In this document: positions 18,926-28,334 of the stretch, one piece after another
Layout of the letters: every line of letters begins with the position of its first letter
Numbering within the stretch: position 1 is the stretch's first letter
NCBI RefSeq assembly: GCF_001654835.1
Contig: NZ_LXEP01000025.1
Location: forward strand, 56,782 to 120,781
Direction of reading: 5' to 3'
Source of the DNA: Buttiauxella gaviniae ATCC 51604
Lineage (GTDB): Bacteria; Pseudomonadota; Gammaproteobacteria; Enterobacterales; Enterobacteriaceae
DNA length: 64,000 bases
The notes under the pieces: generated by a model
Told to the model about the DNA's origin: nothing
What the model saw: only the letters and a program-made list of their open reading frames with translations
Databases searched by the model: none
Position numbers and translations under genes: made by a program

Positions 18926-19933
18926 CTACCGCGCCTCACTAATAAAACTCTGTAATTCCACCAATGGCTTAGCGCCATCAATTGCATTTGCACATAATAA
19001 ATTTGCGCGCGCACAGGCGTGAGCTAATTTCAGGCTATCGACCAACGACCATTTTTCATGGCAGCCATATAATATTCCGGCACAGAAAGCATCACCCGCA
19101 CCGACGCTGCCGATAATTTCAGTTTGAGTTAATCTGAATGACGGCACCCACACGCCTTCCATGCTTGGTTCAACGCCCCAGGCACCTTCCGGGCAGTGGA
19201 TTACCACTCGTTGCCTAACGCCAGAATCCAGCAGCAAAGCCGCTGCCTGGGCGATATTTTCGATATGTGGATCGCCATTGGAACGGCGGATTTCCAGCCC
19301 ACTAAACTCACCGGCTTCCAGTTCATTGATAACCAGGTAATCCAGCCAACGCAGGGCAGGGAGTACCATAGGACGATAGCGTGGGTCGCCCTGGCGAGAG
19401 ACTAAATCAAGTGAGGTTTCATAGCCCTGTTGCGCCATCTGCGCCAGTAGCCGTGCGCTGCGCGTACCGTATTCTGCATCTTCCATATCGAGGCTATCGA
19501 GCAGCAATAAGTAACCGAGATGGAAGATTTTGAATGACGATTCAAGGCGGTCAAAGGCGGGTAAGTCGAGTAAGCGATTAGCACCCGGTGAGTGGAAAAA
19601 CGTGCGCTGCCCGCTAGGGTCAGTCATCACCTGAGACATTGATGTTGGCGCGAAAGTGGTACGGTGCACGTGCTGGCGATTGACATGATACTGATCCAGC
19701 ATAGCCATAATGTAATCACCGTCGTGGTCGTCACCCACCAGGCCTACTGCCTGAAGCGGCAGCCCGACGTGCATTTTTGCCAGGGTGAGCAGAACGTTAA
19801 GCGGCGCACCACCAGTCGAGCGTTCACTGTGAACGATTTCCGCAAGCCAACCGCGCTGTGGCCACTGCACAATTTGATGCACATGGTCGACCAACATGTT
19901 CCCTGCGGCGATTATTCCGCTGCGTTCTGTCAT
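18926..19933 (-). CDS. PfkB-family carbohydrate kinase
   Basis: 335-residue ribokinase-like sugar kinase. Family marks: GGAPLNVLLTLAKM near residue 41, sugar-binding region in the N-terminal lid, and the C-terminal signature GSVGAGDAFCAG with catalytic Asp281. It would phosphorylate a sugar or sugar phosphate with ATP in the cytoplasm. It is the last gene of the minus-strand sugar operon, 9 bp after the aldolase gene. Because an isomerase and a class II aldolase are encoded upstream, the likely step is phosphorylation of a ketose (for example at C1 of a ketopentose or ketohexose, or of a ketose monophosphate) before cleavage. The precise substrate cannot be read from the sequence. ATG at 19933 is the natural start. 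Confidence 0.88.
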   Translation of the reverse strand: MTERSGIIAAGNMLVDHVHQIVQWPQRGWLAEIVHSERSTGGAPLNVLLTLAKMHVGLPLQAVGLVGDDHDGDYIMAMLDQYHVNRQHVHRTTFAPTSMSQVMTDPSGQRTFFHSPGANRLLDLPAFDRLESSFKIFHLGYLLLLDSLDMEDAEYGTRSARLLAQMAQQGYETSLDLVSRQGDPRYRPMVLPALRWLDYLVINELEAGEFSGLEIRRSNGDPHIENIAQAAALLLDSGVRQRVVIHCPEGAWGVEPSMEGVWVPSFRLTQTEIIGSVGAGDAFCAGILYGCHEKWSLVDSLKLAHACARANLLCANAIDGAKPLVELQSFISEAR

Positions 19934-19942
19934 AATTTTTCC

Positions 19943-20803
19943 TTACGCCTTACCCGAACTGCCAAAAATCTGCATCTGTTGTGCGACGACATCCGTAATC
20001 GCCTCTTCAATACCCAGCAATAACTCGGCGAATTCGTCATAAATGGCATGGCGTTGATTCATGCGTTGTTCGACTGCACCCAACGCGGCCTGCGACATGC
20101 CGGTATAGAAATTGATTTTGTGGATACCAAGCGTGATCGCTTTTCTGAAATCTTCGTCACTAATGCCGGAACCGCCATGTAGAACCAGCGGTATGCCCGT
20201 TTGGCTACGAATCGCGGCCAGGCGGTCGAAATCGAGTTTTGGTTCGCCTTTGTATTTCCCGTGCGCGTTACCGATGGCGACGGCCAGCGTGTCTATACCT
20301 GTTCTGTCGACAAAATCGCGTGCCACTGCCGGGTCGGTAAACTTGTTGCTGTCGGCTTCGCCATACAATGCGCCGCCTTCATCACCGCCCACTGCTCCCA
20401 ACTCAGCTTCAACCGAGACACCCACCGCATGGCACATCTTCACCACTTCGCGGGTCTGGAGAATGTTCTCTTCATATTCAAGTGTAGAACCATCGAACAT
20501 GACTGAGCTAAAACCGAGGCGTAAAGCGCGAACTACCGCTTCAAAGTGCAGGCCGTGGTCAAGATTGAGCACCACCGGAATATCGTGGCGAGCCGCTTCG
20601 AATTTGACGGCTTCAACCAGAGAATCCAGCGAGACATACTTAAAATGGACTTCGGCAATATTGATGATAAACGGTGAGTTTTCCTGCCTTGCAGCGGCAA
20701 AAATGGCGCGCAGAAAGTGGCTGTCGAGAACGTTAAATGCCCCTAATGCGTAACCATTGGCGCGTGCATGAGCCAGTCCGTGTGCGAGTGATATCAAAGC
20801 CAT
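19943..20803 (-). CDS. Class II fructose-bisphosphate-type aldolase
   Basis: 286-residue zinc-dependent aldolase of the FBA/KbaY/GatY group. The barrel has LNLDHG with a metal-ligand His, VSVEAELGAVGGDEG, GNAHGKYKGEP and VLHGGSGISDEDF, the phosphate and zinc binding motifs, and C-terminal KINFYTG. It lies between the isomerase and kinase genes of the sugar operon, 9 bp upstream of the kinase and separated from the isomerase by an ERIC element. It probably cleaves a phosphorylated ketose to dihydroxyacetone phosphate and an aldehyde. Its length and the DHG motif fit the family without damage. It is not the housekeeping FbaA, which is longer (about 359 residues). Confidence 0.88.
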   Translation of the reverse strand: MALISLAHGLAHARANGYALGAFNVLDSHFLRAIFAAARQENSPFIINIAEVHFKYVSLDSLVEAVKFEAARHDIPVVLNLDHGLHFEAVVRALRLGFSSVMFDGSTLEYEENILQTREVVKMCHAVGVSVEAELGAVGGDEGGALYGEADSNKFTDPAVARDFVDRTGIDTLAVAIGNAHGKYKGEPKLDFDRLAAIRSQTGIPLVLHGGSGISDEDFRKAITLGIHKINFYTGMSQAALGAVEQRMNQRHAIYDEFAELLLGIEEAITDVVAQQMQIFGSSGKA

Positions 20804-20823
20804 AATAGTTTCCCCTGGTGTTG

Positions 20824-20948
20824 TTACCCCTCATACTTCAAGCTGCTTGTGCGTTTGCTGCGTTCATTCACCCCAGTCACTTACTCAAGTAATCTCCAGG
20901 GGATTCACTCACTTGCCGCCTTCCTGCAACTCGAACTATTTTGGGTAA
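20824..20948. repeat. ERIC element overlapping the 3' end of the isomerase gene
   Basis: About 125 bp with ends TTACCCCTCATACTTC and TATTTTGGGTAA and core CCCCAGTCACTTACTCAAGT. It starts between the aldolase and isomerase genes and runs 44 bp into the isomerase reading frame, providing its stop codon. Confidence 0.9.
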
Positions 20949-21630
20949 AAAGAAATTGGTGATACTCGTTGCACAGCAATTGCCGCGCAGGTTCGTCTTC
21001 AATAATGGAGTTGAAGCGCTCAAGCGGTTTGAGGAAACGGTTGTCGCGGTCGTCATCGTTGACCATCGACACTTCCCCAACTAGCACGTCTCCATAACCT
21101 GGCTCGCCCCAAAAACTGTGGTAAATGCCCGGTACCAGACAAATGCTCTCGCCTGGAGATAAACGCAGCTGGCTGCCCGCCGCATGAGTCTGGCGACAGC
21201 CATCAATGGTCACCGTGACATCGCTCTCTTCAGTCTGTTCGAACTGGTCAGAATTCCACAACTCGACAATCAAATTACCGCCGCCACGATTGATAATGTC
21301 TTCGCGTTTGCGCCAGTGAAAATGCATCGGCGTGAGCTGCCCTTCGCGGACATGCATGATTTTTTCGGCATAAGTTTTGGCATACAGTGTGCCGTCGGGG
21401 GAGCCGTTACGCAGCGTGAAGAGTGTTAGCCCCTGAGTGAGAAAATCATTGCCACCGAATGCGGTAACATCCCACCCGAGTTTTAAATCAAGCACTTCCT
21501 GCCAGATTTGTTTATCGATTTGCTGCCATTTTGCCTGGTCAAAAGAGGCAAACGGCGGCAAGTGGATATCGTGCTGCATAAAGAAATGACGCGTTTGAGA
21601 CAGAATGTTATTTACTTCAGAACGTTTCAT
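20905..21630 (-). CDS. D-lyxose isomerase family protein (DUF1498, cupin)
   Basis: 241-residue cupin-fold sugar isomerase resembling the E. coli O157 D-lyxose/D-mannose isomerase (about 227 residues as I recall). The metal site is visible as MHFHWRKRED (His-x-His and Glu) with a later His in GIYHSFWGE; LSPGESICLVPG is the cupin turn. The enzyme converts an aldose to its ketose, D-lyxose to D-xylulose being the best substrate in the family. Family similarity ends near EYHQFLF; the last dozen residues (NSSSCRKAASE) are encoded by ERIC sequence, so repeat insertion has rewritten the C-terminus without destroying the core. ATG at 21630 has GGAGGG upstream, inside the tail of another ERIC-flanked gap. 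Confidence 0.87.
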   Translation of the reverse strand: MKRSEVNNILSQTRHFFMQHDIHLPPFASFDQAKWQQIDKQIWQEVLDLKLGWDVTAFGGNDFLTQGLTLFTLRNGSPDGTLYAKTYAEKIMHVREGQLTPMHFHWRKREDIINRGGGNLIVELWNSDQFEQTEESDVTVTIDGCRQTHAAGSQLRLSPGESICLVPGIYHSFWGEPGYGDVLVGEVSMVNDDDRDNRFLKPLERFNSIIEDEPARQLLCNEYHQFLFTQNSSSCRKAASE

Positions 21631-21640
21631 TTTCCCTCCT

Positions 21641-21767
21641 TTTACCCGTCATACTTCAAGTTGCAGGGGTGTTGGCTACGTTCACTTACCCCAGTCACTT
21701 ACTTATGTAAGCTCCTGGGGATAAGCTCGCTTGCCGCCTACCTGCAACTCGAATTATTTAGGGTAAA
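21641..21767. repeat. ERIC element, full length (127 bp)
   Basis: Ends TTTACCCGTCATACTTCAAG and CGAATTATTTAGGGTAAA with intact core CCCCAGTCACTTACTTATGT and AAGCTCCTGGGG; the best-preserved copy in the window. It sits between the binding-protein and isomerase genes, inside the sugar operon. Confidence 0.95.
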
Positions 21768-21818
21768 TATGCATTCCATAACCCGAAGGATTATTCACCT
21801 ACGAGTTTGGAAAATCGG

Positions 21819-22751
21819 TTATTTCACCGTCCAGCCCTTATACGTGCCGATATTGTTTTTATCGATCATGGTCACTGGAATCAGCACTGGCTCTTTAGGC
21901 GCCGGTTTGCCTTGCAGAATGTCGTAGCCAATCTCGACCGCTTTTGCCGCCATTACTTGCGGGTCTTGCGCAGGTGTTGCCACAAACAGTGTTTTTCCGC
22001 CGCGTTTAAGCGCTTCTTCCGCATCCGGGCTTCCATCCACACCGACGATAAAGAACTCGTTACGTTGGGCTTGTTTCGCTGCCAGATCGGCACCGATCGC
22101 TGTTGGATCGTTGATCGCAAACACGCCGTCGATCTTCGGGTTTGCGGCAAGTAAGGATGTCATCACCTCAAGGCCACCCTCACGGCTGCCTTTGGCGTTC
22201 TGGTTAGAAGACAGCACCTTGATATCCGGGTGCTTTTTAAACTCAGTTTCGCAGCCTTCCACACGGTTCTGCACCGCAGAAACAGGAGGTCCGTTAATGA
22301 TCACCACGTTGCCTTTGTTTTTCAGGCGATCCGAAATGTATTTACAGGCCATCTCACCCGCCTGGGTGTTGTTCGAGGTGATCGTCGCATCGGCACCTTC
22401 TGCTGCCACGTCAACCGCCACCACCACGATCCCGGCATCTTTCGCACGTTTCACAGCCGGGCCGATCCCTTTAGAATCCGCCGCGTTCAGAATGATCATG
22501 TCCACTTTGGCGGCAATAAAGTTATCGATTTGCGATACTTGCTGGCCAAGATCGTAACCGCTGGAAACCAGCGTCACTTTCACGTTATCACCGGCAAGTT
22601 TACGGGCTTCAAGTTCCGCACCTTTGGTTATCTGCACGAAGAAGGGGTTGGCTAGGTCACCCACCGTCACCCCGATGGATTTCAGTTCTTTTGCCTGAAC
22701 AAAAGGCACAGCGGCAATCATGAGTGCAGCAGCGAGTAGCTTTAAACGCAT
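21819..22751 (-). CDS. Sugar ABC transporter, periplasmic binding protein (RbsB type)
   Basis: 310-residue periplasmic binding protein of the ribose/allose/galactose group (Peripla_BP_4). A 20-residue signal peptide (MRLKLLAAALMIAAVPFVQA) is followed by IGVTVGDLANPFFVQITKGAE, then VDMIILNAADSKGIGPAVKRA and VAVDVAAEGADATITSNN, DGVFAINDPTAIGA and VGVDGSPDAEEAL, all typical pentose/hexose ligand-contact segments. It delivers sugar to the permease/ATPase encoded directly upstream. The gene lies 33 bp after the permease gene and before a full ERIC element, whose hairpin may protect its mRNA, since binding proteins are usually needed in excess. The ligand is likely the sugar handled by the operon's isomerase. 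Confidence 0.92.
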   Translation of the reverse strand: MRLKLLAAALMIAAVPFVQAKELKSIGVTVGDLANPFFVQITKGAELEARKLAGDNVKVTLVSSGYDLGQQVSQIDNFIAAKVDMIILNAADSKGIGPAVKRAKDAGIVVVAVDVAAEGADATITSNNTQAGEMACKYISDRLKNKGNVVIINGPPVSAVQNRVEGCETEFKKHPDIKVLSSNQNAKGSREGGLEVMTSLLAANPKIDGVFAINDPTAIGADLAAKQAQRNEFFIVGVDGSPDAEEALKRGGKTLFVATPAQDPQVMAAKAVEIGYDILQGKPAPKEPVLIPVTMIDKNNIGTYKGWTVK

Positions 22752-22784
22752 GGTGTTTTCCTCACATAGGGTAGAGTTTTGTTG

Positions 22785-23807
22785 TTATGCACTTTGATGA
22801 TGACGGGTACGGTATTTATCGATCAGCACCGCAATGATGATCACCGCACCCTTGATCACCAGTTGCCAGAAATACGAGACGCCCATCAGCGTCATGCCAT
22901 TGTTTAATGTGGCGATAATCAGCGCGCCGACCAGCGTACCGGTGATCGTGCCGATACCGCCGACGAAACTGGTGCCGCCAAGAATCACCGCAGCGATGGC
23001 GTCCAGCTCATAACCCATCCCAAGGTTGCCGTTCGCGCTATATAGCCGCGAAGCACTCATAACCCCGCCAAGCCCGGACAGCAAACCGCTCATGCCATAC
23101 ACGAACAGCAAAACCAGCCACACTTTGATGCCTGTCAGGCGTGCGGCCTGCATATTGCCGCCAACCGCGTAAATATGAACACCAAGCGTGGTGCGTCGCA
23201 GAATGAACCAGCAGACCACAATCACCGCCAGCGCTATCACTACAAGCCACGGAATCGGGCCAAGATACGAGTTGCCTATCCATTCAAAATTGATATTGGA
23301 GTTGATCACCGTCGTGCCGTCAGCCAGCAAATATGCCGCCCCACGTAGCGCGGTATAGGTGCCGAGCGTGACGATAAACGGCGGTAGTCCGGCCCAGGCG
23401 ACAAGCATGCCGTTAAACAACCCAAGCCCGGTGCCCATCATCAGCGCGGCAGGAATCGAAAGCGACTCCCAGCCTGGCATCAGAGAAACCACCATCGCTG
23501 TTACAGCCGTAGTGCCCAGAATCGAGCCCACGGAAAGGTCGATCCCACCAGTCAAAATAATGAACGTCATCCCCGCAGCCAGAACGATGTTAATAGACGA
23601 CTGACGGGCGATATTCAGCAAGTTAGATTCAGTAAAAAAGTTCGGCGTGATAAACCCAAAAACGGCGACGATCAGGATCAAAATTGGCAAAATCCCGACG
23701 GTTTGCATCAGATCGCCAAACAGCGCCTTTTTCAGCGAGGCGGATTTGGCGACTTGCTGGGGAGTTGTGTGCATAAGCGGCGTTTCTTTAGGTTGATTAG
23801 TTGCCAT
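22785..23807 (-). CDS. Sugar ABC transporter, permease (RbsC type)
   Basis: 340-residue permease of the BPD_transp_2 family with about 8-10 membrane segments. Clear marks are [45 protein letters not shown] and the C-terminal [29 protein letters not shown]. The ATG at 23807 is preferred: it overlaps the last codons of the ATPase gene by 11 bp with AAAGGTGG upstream; the frame is open to 23837, and a later ATG at 23774 is possible. It forms the inner-membrane channel with the RbsA-type ATPase and receives sugar from the binding protein encoded 33 bp downstream. Confidence 0.92.
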   Translation of the reverse strand: MATNQPKETPLMHTTPQQVAKSASLKKALFGDLMQTVGILPILILIVAVFGFITPNFFTESNLLNIARQSSINIVLAAGMTFIILTGGIDLSVGSILGTTAVTAMVVSLMPGWESLSIPAALMMGTGLGLFNGMLVAWAGLPPFIVTLGTYTALRGAAYLLADGTTVINSNINFEWIGNSYLGPIPWLVVIALAVIVVCWFILRRTTLGVHIYAVGGNMQAARLTGIKVWLVLLFVYGMSGLLSGLGGVMSASRLYSANGNLGMGYELDAIAAVILGGTSFVGGIGTITGTLVGALIIATLNNGMTLMGVSYFWQLVIKGAVIIIAVLIDKYRTRHHQSA

Positions 23808-25323
23808 GTTGAACCACCTTTTTGTGGGCATCTTCAACGCCGGTTGCCAGCGTCATAATGTTCTCTTGCGTGATATCAGCGGCGTGCAATTCCCCGGCAA
23901 TACTGCCTTCGCGCATCACATACACCCGATCGCTCATTCCGACCACTTCGGGCAATTCGCTGGAGATCATCAGGATCGCCACACCCTGTTTCGCCATCTG
24001 ACTCATGATCCGGTAGATCTCACTTTTTGCGCCGACATCCACACCGCGCGTTGGCTCATCGAGGATCAAAATTCGCGGGCCGATCGCCACCCAGCGCGAG
24101 ATCAAAAGCTTTTGCTGGTTACCGCCGGATAAGCCGCCTGCGCGCACTTGTGCATGCGGCACGCGGATATTGAGCAGGTTGATGGCATCATCAGAAATGG
24201 TCTGGGCTTTTTTGCGATCCAGCCAGCCGTAGTGCGCGTCGCGCTCAAGTGTTGCCATGGTGATGTTGTCTTGCGCTGCCAGTTCGAGGAACAAGCCTTG
24301 CTCTTTGCGGTTCTCGGTCAGGAAACCGATACCGTGGCTAATTGCTTCACGAGGGGAGTGAATCTTTACGGGCAGCCCGTCGATTTCTATCGTGCCGCCG
24401 GTGGATTTACGCACGCCAAAAATCAGCTGTGCGAGTTCAGAACGCCCGGCACCGACCAGTCCCGCAAGGCCGACTATCTCGCCAGATTTTACCTGCAGGC
24501 TGACCGGCTGCACTTTTGCACTGTCCGTCAGGTGGTGAACGTTCAGGCGCACGGCACCTTGTGGAATGTCGCGCTCTTTATTGAATAGATCGCTTGGCGG
24601 GCGGCCCACCATCATGCGTACCAGCTCGTTGGCATTGAGATGTTCACGCGTCAGGCTGCCGACGTATTGCCCGTCGCGCAGCACACTCACGCGGTCAGAA
24701 AGCTCGTACACTTCCGCCATGCGGTGGCTGATATAGATAATTGCCATCCCTTCATCGCGCAGCCGCATAATCAACTCGAACAGGCGGTGCGTTTCACGTG
24801 AAGAAAGTGCGGCGGTAGGTTCATCCATCACTAAGATGCGGCTGTTGCGGTGCAGCGCGCGGGCGATTTCCACCTGCTGCTGCTCGGCAATCGTCAGGCG
24901 CGATACTAAATCGCTGGCCTTAAACTGTGCGCCGAGGCGGTCGATAACCGTCTGGGCCTGCATCACCATCTCTTTGCGTTTTACTAAACCACCGCGTGAC
25001 AGTTCGCTGCCAAGGAAGATGTTTTCAGCAACGGTAAGATTCGGGGCAAGTTGCATCTCCTGGTAAATCAGCGTGATGCCCGCATTGAGTGCGTCTTTCG
25101 GGCCTTTGATGCTGTAGGGATCGCCGTTAATTAAAATCTCACCGCTGGTTGCGGTATAGGCTCCGGCGAGGATTTTCATCAGCGTGCTTTTTCCCGCGCC
25201 GTTTTCCCCCATCAAGGCGTGTATTTCGCCAGGAAACACCGTTAAGTCGACACCTTTCAACGCATAAAACTTGCCAAATGACTTGGCAATATTGCGCATC
25301 TCCAGAATGGGAACGCTACTCAT
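23797..25323 (-). CDS. Sugar ABC transporter, dual-domain ATPase (RbsA type)
   Basis: 508-residue protein with two ABC domains. The first (about 5-240) has Walker [10 protein letters not shown] at 39-47, the signature region [15 protein letters not shown] and Walker [12 protein letters not shown]; the second (about 255-500) has a degenerate Walker [10 protein letters not shown], signature [14 protein letters not shown] and [16 protein letters not shown]. This asymmetry is normal for RbsA/MglA/XylG proteins. It drives import through the RbsC-type permease. It is the first gene of the minus-strand sugar operon; the promoter must lie in the 211-bp divergent region shared with the histidine kinase, which includes a short ERIC remnant. 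Confidence 0.93.
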   Translation of the reverse strand: MSSVPILEMRNIAKSFGKFYALKGVDLTVFPGEIHALMGENGAGKSTLMKILAGAYTATSGEILINGDPYSIKGPKDALNAGITLIYQEMQLAPNLTVAENIFLGSELSRGGLVKRKEMVMQAQTVIDRLGAQFKASDLVSRLTIAEQQQVEIARALHRNSRILVMDEPTAALSSRETHRLFELIMRLRDEGMAIIYISHRMAEVYELSDRVSVLRDGQYVGSLTREHLNANELVRMMVGRPPSDLFNKERDIPQGAVRLNVHHLTDSAKVQPVSLQVKSGEIVGLAGLVGAGRSELAQLIFGVRKSTGGTIEIDGLPVKIHSPREAISHGIGFLTENRKEQGLFLELAAQDNITMATLERDAHYGWLDRKKAQTISDDAINLLNIRVPHAQVRAGGLSGGNQQKLLISRWVAIGPRILILDEPTRGVDVGAKSEIYRIMSQMAKQGVAILMISSELPEVVGMSDRVYVMREGSIAGELHAADITQENIMTLATGVEDAHKKVVQHGN

Positions 25324-25410
25324 AGCGCGACTCCTGCGGGTAAGGTTTCGATTGCTGCCAGTTGAGCATGTCTATGTAAATGCAAAATGTCAGGGGCTAT
25401 TCACATTTGT

Positions 25411-25472
25411 CACATACACAGCATTCTTCAAGTTGCAGGTGCGTTGGCTGCACCTCGAATTATGCTGCGTAT
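25411..25472. repeat. Short ERIC-like element with deleted core
   Basis: The arms ATTCTTCAAGTTGCAGGTGC and GGCTGCACCTCGAATTAT are joined without the usual centre, and the outer bases CATACACAGCAT / ATGCTGCGTATG are near-perfect inverted repeats. It lies in the divergent promoter region of the sugar operon and the histidine kinase. Confidence 0.7.
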
Positions 25473-25534
25473 GTTGGTGAACAATTCATATGACTGCTTA
25501 ACTCATTGAAACAAACCCTGAATGGAGCTAAACC

Positions 25535-28099
25535 ATGCCTGCACCCCGCACGCCCTTCCTCACCAGCGCCCGTGGCCGCCTGCTCTCCTTTAACCTGCTG
25601 GTGGTGGCGGTGACGTTGATGGTGTGCGGCGTGGCCATTCTCGGCTTTAATCACGCCAGCCGTTTGCAGGAGCAGGTGCAGGGGCAAACGCTGAGCGATA
25701 TGTCCGGCAGCATGGAGTTGGCGCGAGATACCGCGAATGTGGCGACAGCAGCAGTGCGCCTCACGCAGGTGGTGGGTGCGCTGGAATATCAGAGCGAAGC
25801 GCAGCGTTTGCAGCAAACACAGCAGGCACTACAGAATTCGCTTAACCACCTGGCGCATGCACCACTTGCCAGCCGTGAACCGGAATTGGTAAAGCGTATT
25901 ACCGAACGCAGCAATGAACTGGAAAGCAGCGTCACACGGATGTTGGAGTTGGGCCATCGTCGCCACCTGGAACGCAACTCGCTGCTCAGTGCGTTGTATC
26001 AAAACCAAAGTTACTTGCATCATATTCAGGAAATTAATGCTCGCGACGGGCGAGTGACCCCGGAAGCACGGCTGTTAACCGAAATGGACAGGCTGATTCT
26101 GATTGCTATCCAGACGCCTTCCCCGAAAGCCACCGTCATACAGCTTACCGAAGTGATGGCGCAGCTTCCGGCACATGATGATTCGCCCTTAGTCGATGGG
26201 ATATTGCGGGAGTTCACTACCCATTTGCAGCAATTGCTGCCACTTTCCCAGCTGCTTGAAAACAGCGATTTAGGGATTTCCTGGTACATGTACCATATCA
26301 AAGCGCTGGTGGCGTTTTTGAACCAGGACATTAACCAGTACGTACAAAAAGTGGCGCAAGAGTCCCTTAGTCGCACCGATCAAAGCCATAAAGAGCTTCA
26401 ATCAATGATTGCCTTTATTGGCTTGTTTGCCTTGCTGGCGCTGGTGATTACCGGGTTTGCAGGCTGGTATATTTACCGCAACCTTGGCTCGAATTTGACG
26501 GCAATCTCCCACGCTATGACGCGGCTGGCACGGGGCGAGCGCGATGTTAGCGTGCCTGCCTTACAGCGGCGTGATGAGCTGGGCGAACTGGCGCGAGCGT
26601 TTAACGTTTTTGCGCGCAACACTGCATCCCTGGAACACACCTCGAAACTTCTCAAAGAAAAGAGCACTCAACTGGAAACCACCTTCCACGCGATGCGCGA
26701 CGGTTTTGCCCTGTTTGATAACGACGGGATTTTGGTGGTGTGGAACCCGCAATACCCGCTGCTGTTGGGGCTGGCACCGGAACGATTGCAGCGCGGGCAG
26801 CATTATATGAGCCTGCTCAAACAGGTCACGCCGCTTCAGGAACATATCCTTGAAAATCTCTCGCGCCCGTTACCCAAACCGCAGGAACTCAGGCTGGCAG
26901 ATAACCGCACCATTGAGCTGCGTTTTAGCCCGGTGCCGGGGCGCGGCATGGTGAACGTGGTGCTTGAGCGCAGTGAGCGTAAAGCGCTGGAAGAAGCGCT
27001 GGTTCACAGCCAAAAAATGAAAGCGGTGGGGCAGTTAACCGGTGGCCTCGCGCATGATTTTAATAATCTGCTGGCGGTGATTATTGGCAGTCTTGAGCTG
27101 ACATCTTCCGATTCACCGGATGCCATACGTATTCAACGTGCCTTAAAGGCCGCCGAACGCGGGGCGCAACTGACTCAACGTTTACTGGCGTTCTCGCGCA
27201 AACAATCGCTGCACCCCCATGCGGTGTTGATGAAAAATCTGCTGGAAAACCTCGACCCGCTGATCCGCCATTCGCTCCCGGCAGCGCTGACGCTTGAAAT
27301 TGAAGCGCAGCACCCAGCGTGGCCCGCATGGATTGACGTTAACCAGTTGGAGAACGCGATTATTAACCTGGTGATGAATGCCCGCGACGCGATGGAAGGG
27401 CAAAGCGGTACTATCAAAATCCGCACCTGGAATCAGCGCGTGGTGCGCTCGAGCGGGCGCAAGCAGGATATGGTAGCGCTGGAAGTTATCGACAGTGGTC
27501 ATGGCATGTCGGCGGAAGTAAAAGCTCAAGTATTTGAACCGTTCTTCACCACCAAGCAGACGGGCAGTGGCAGTGGGTTGGGTTTATCAATGGTGTATGG
27601 TTTTGTGCGCCAGTCCGGCGGGCGAGTGCAAATTGAAAGTGCGCCGGGGCAGGGGACGTTAGTGCGTTTACAATTGCCGCGCGCACCAGCACAGGCGGTG
27701 AGTGAAACGTTACCCGAGCCGCTGGCAGTAAATTCTGATGAAGACCAACTGGTTCTGGTACTTGAAGATGAACACGATGTGCGCCAGACGTTGTGCGAGC
27801 AGTTGCATCAGTTGGGGTATTTGACGTTAGAAACCAGTGATAGCCAGCAGGCAATACAATTGCTGAAAGAGGTACCGGATATTCAAATACTTATCAGCGA
27901 TTTAATGCTACCAGGGCCAATGAGTGGCGCCGATGTGGTACAGCATGCATTTGAGCATTATCCGCATCTGACGTGCTTGTTAATTAGCGGCCAGGATTTG
28001 CGCCGCAGCGGGCAGCAATTGCCGCAAGTCGAGCTGTTGCGTAAACCGTTTAATCAGCAAAAACTGGCCCAGGCTTTGCGGCGAGCACGGCATCAATAA
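25535..28099 (+). CDS. Hybrid sensor histidine kinase
   Basis: 854-residue membrane kinase. Order of parts: TM1 (about 18-38), a periplasmic, mostly helical sensor region of about 250 residues, TM2 (about 292-314), HAMP (SNLTAISHAMTRLARGERD), a coiled coil and PAS-like domain (about 370-480), HisKA with phosphoacceptor His507 (GGLAHDFNNLL), HATPase (NLVMNARDAMEG, DSGHGM, GSGLGLSMVYG) and a C-terminal receiver with Asp789 (ISDLMLPG). No Hpt domain is seen, so the receiver probably modulates the kinase rather than acting as a relay. The HDFNNLL H-box and periplasmic helices resemble TorS-like or NtrB-like kinases. It is divergent from the sugar operon and likely pairs with the response regulator at 17427. 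Ribosome site GGAG precedes the ATG at 25535. Confidence 0.9.
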   Translation: MPAPRTPFLTSARGRLLSFNLLVVAVTLMVCGVAILGFNHASRLQEQVQGQTLSDMSGSMELARDTANVATAAVRLTQVVGALEYQSEAQRLQQTQQALQNSLNHLAHAPLASREPELVKRITERSNELESSVTRMLELGHRRHLERNSLLSALYQNQSYLHHIQEINARDGRVTPEARLLTEMDRLILIAIQTPSPKATVIQLTEVMAQLPAHDDSPLVDGILREFTTHLQQLLPLSQLLENSDLGISWYMYHIKALVAFLNQDINQYVQKVAQESLSRTDQSHKELQSMIAFIGLFALLALVITGFAGWYIYRNLGSNLTAISHAMTRLARGERDVSVPALQRRDELGELARAFNVFARNTASLEHTSKLLKEKSTQLETTFHAMRDGFALFDNDGILVVWNPQYPLLLGLAPERLQRGQHYMSLLKQVTPLQEHILENLSRPLPKPQELRLADNRTIELRFSPVPGRGMVNVVLERSERKALEEALVHSQKMKAVGQLTGGLAHDFNNLLAVIIGSLELTSSDSPDAIRIQRALKAAERGAQLTQRLLAFSRKQSLHPHAVLMKNLLENLDPLIRHSLPAALTLEIEAQHPAWPAWIDVNQLENAIINLVMNARDAMEGQSGTIKIRTWNQRVVRSSGRKQDMVALEVIDSGHGMSAEVKAQVFEPFFTTKQTGSGSGLGLSMVYGFVRQSGGRVQIESAPGQGTLVRLQLPRAPAQAVSETLPEPLAVNSDEDQLVLVLEDEHDVRQTLCEQLHQLGYLTLETSDSQQAIQLLKEVPDIQILISDLMLPGPMSGADVVQHAFEHYPHLTCLLISGQDLRRSGQQLPQVELLRKPFNQQKLAQALRRARHQ

Positions 28100-28286
28100 A
28101 ATTTTGTGTCAGGTTTGCAAATCAATGAAAAGGTCATCGTCAAACAATTGACTCCGGGTCCTGAAACAGACATTAATAGAAAGACCCCTTCCAGTATCCC
28201 AGGAGGAAGTGGGTGGGTTTAGGAATGCAACTTAGCCGCCTCATCAATTGATATGCACCTCATTGATCATCCTGTAGCAAGGACTT

Positions 28287-28308
28287 AGCCCCTCTGCAAA
28301 GAGGGGCT
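28287..28308. terminator. Convergent terminator hairpin
   Basis: AGCCCCTCT-GCAA-AGAGGGGCT is a perfect 9-bp stem between the convergent ends of the kinase gene and the secretion locus. The rest of the gap 28100-28334 shows nothing firm apart from a 14-bp sequence also present upstream of the response regulator. Confidence 0.65.
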
Positions 28309-28334
28309 GACTTTGAAGCCAATCCCATTAGACT

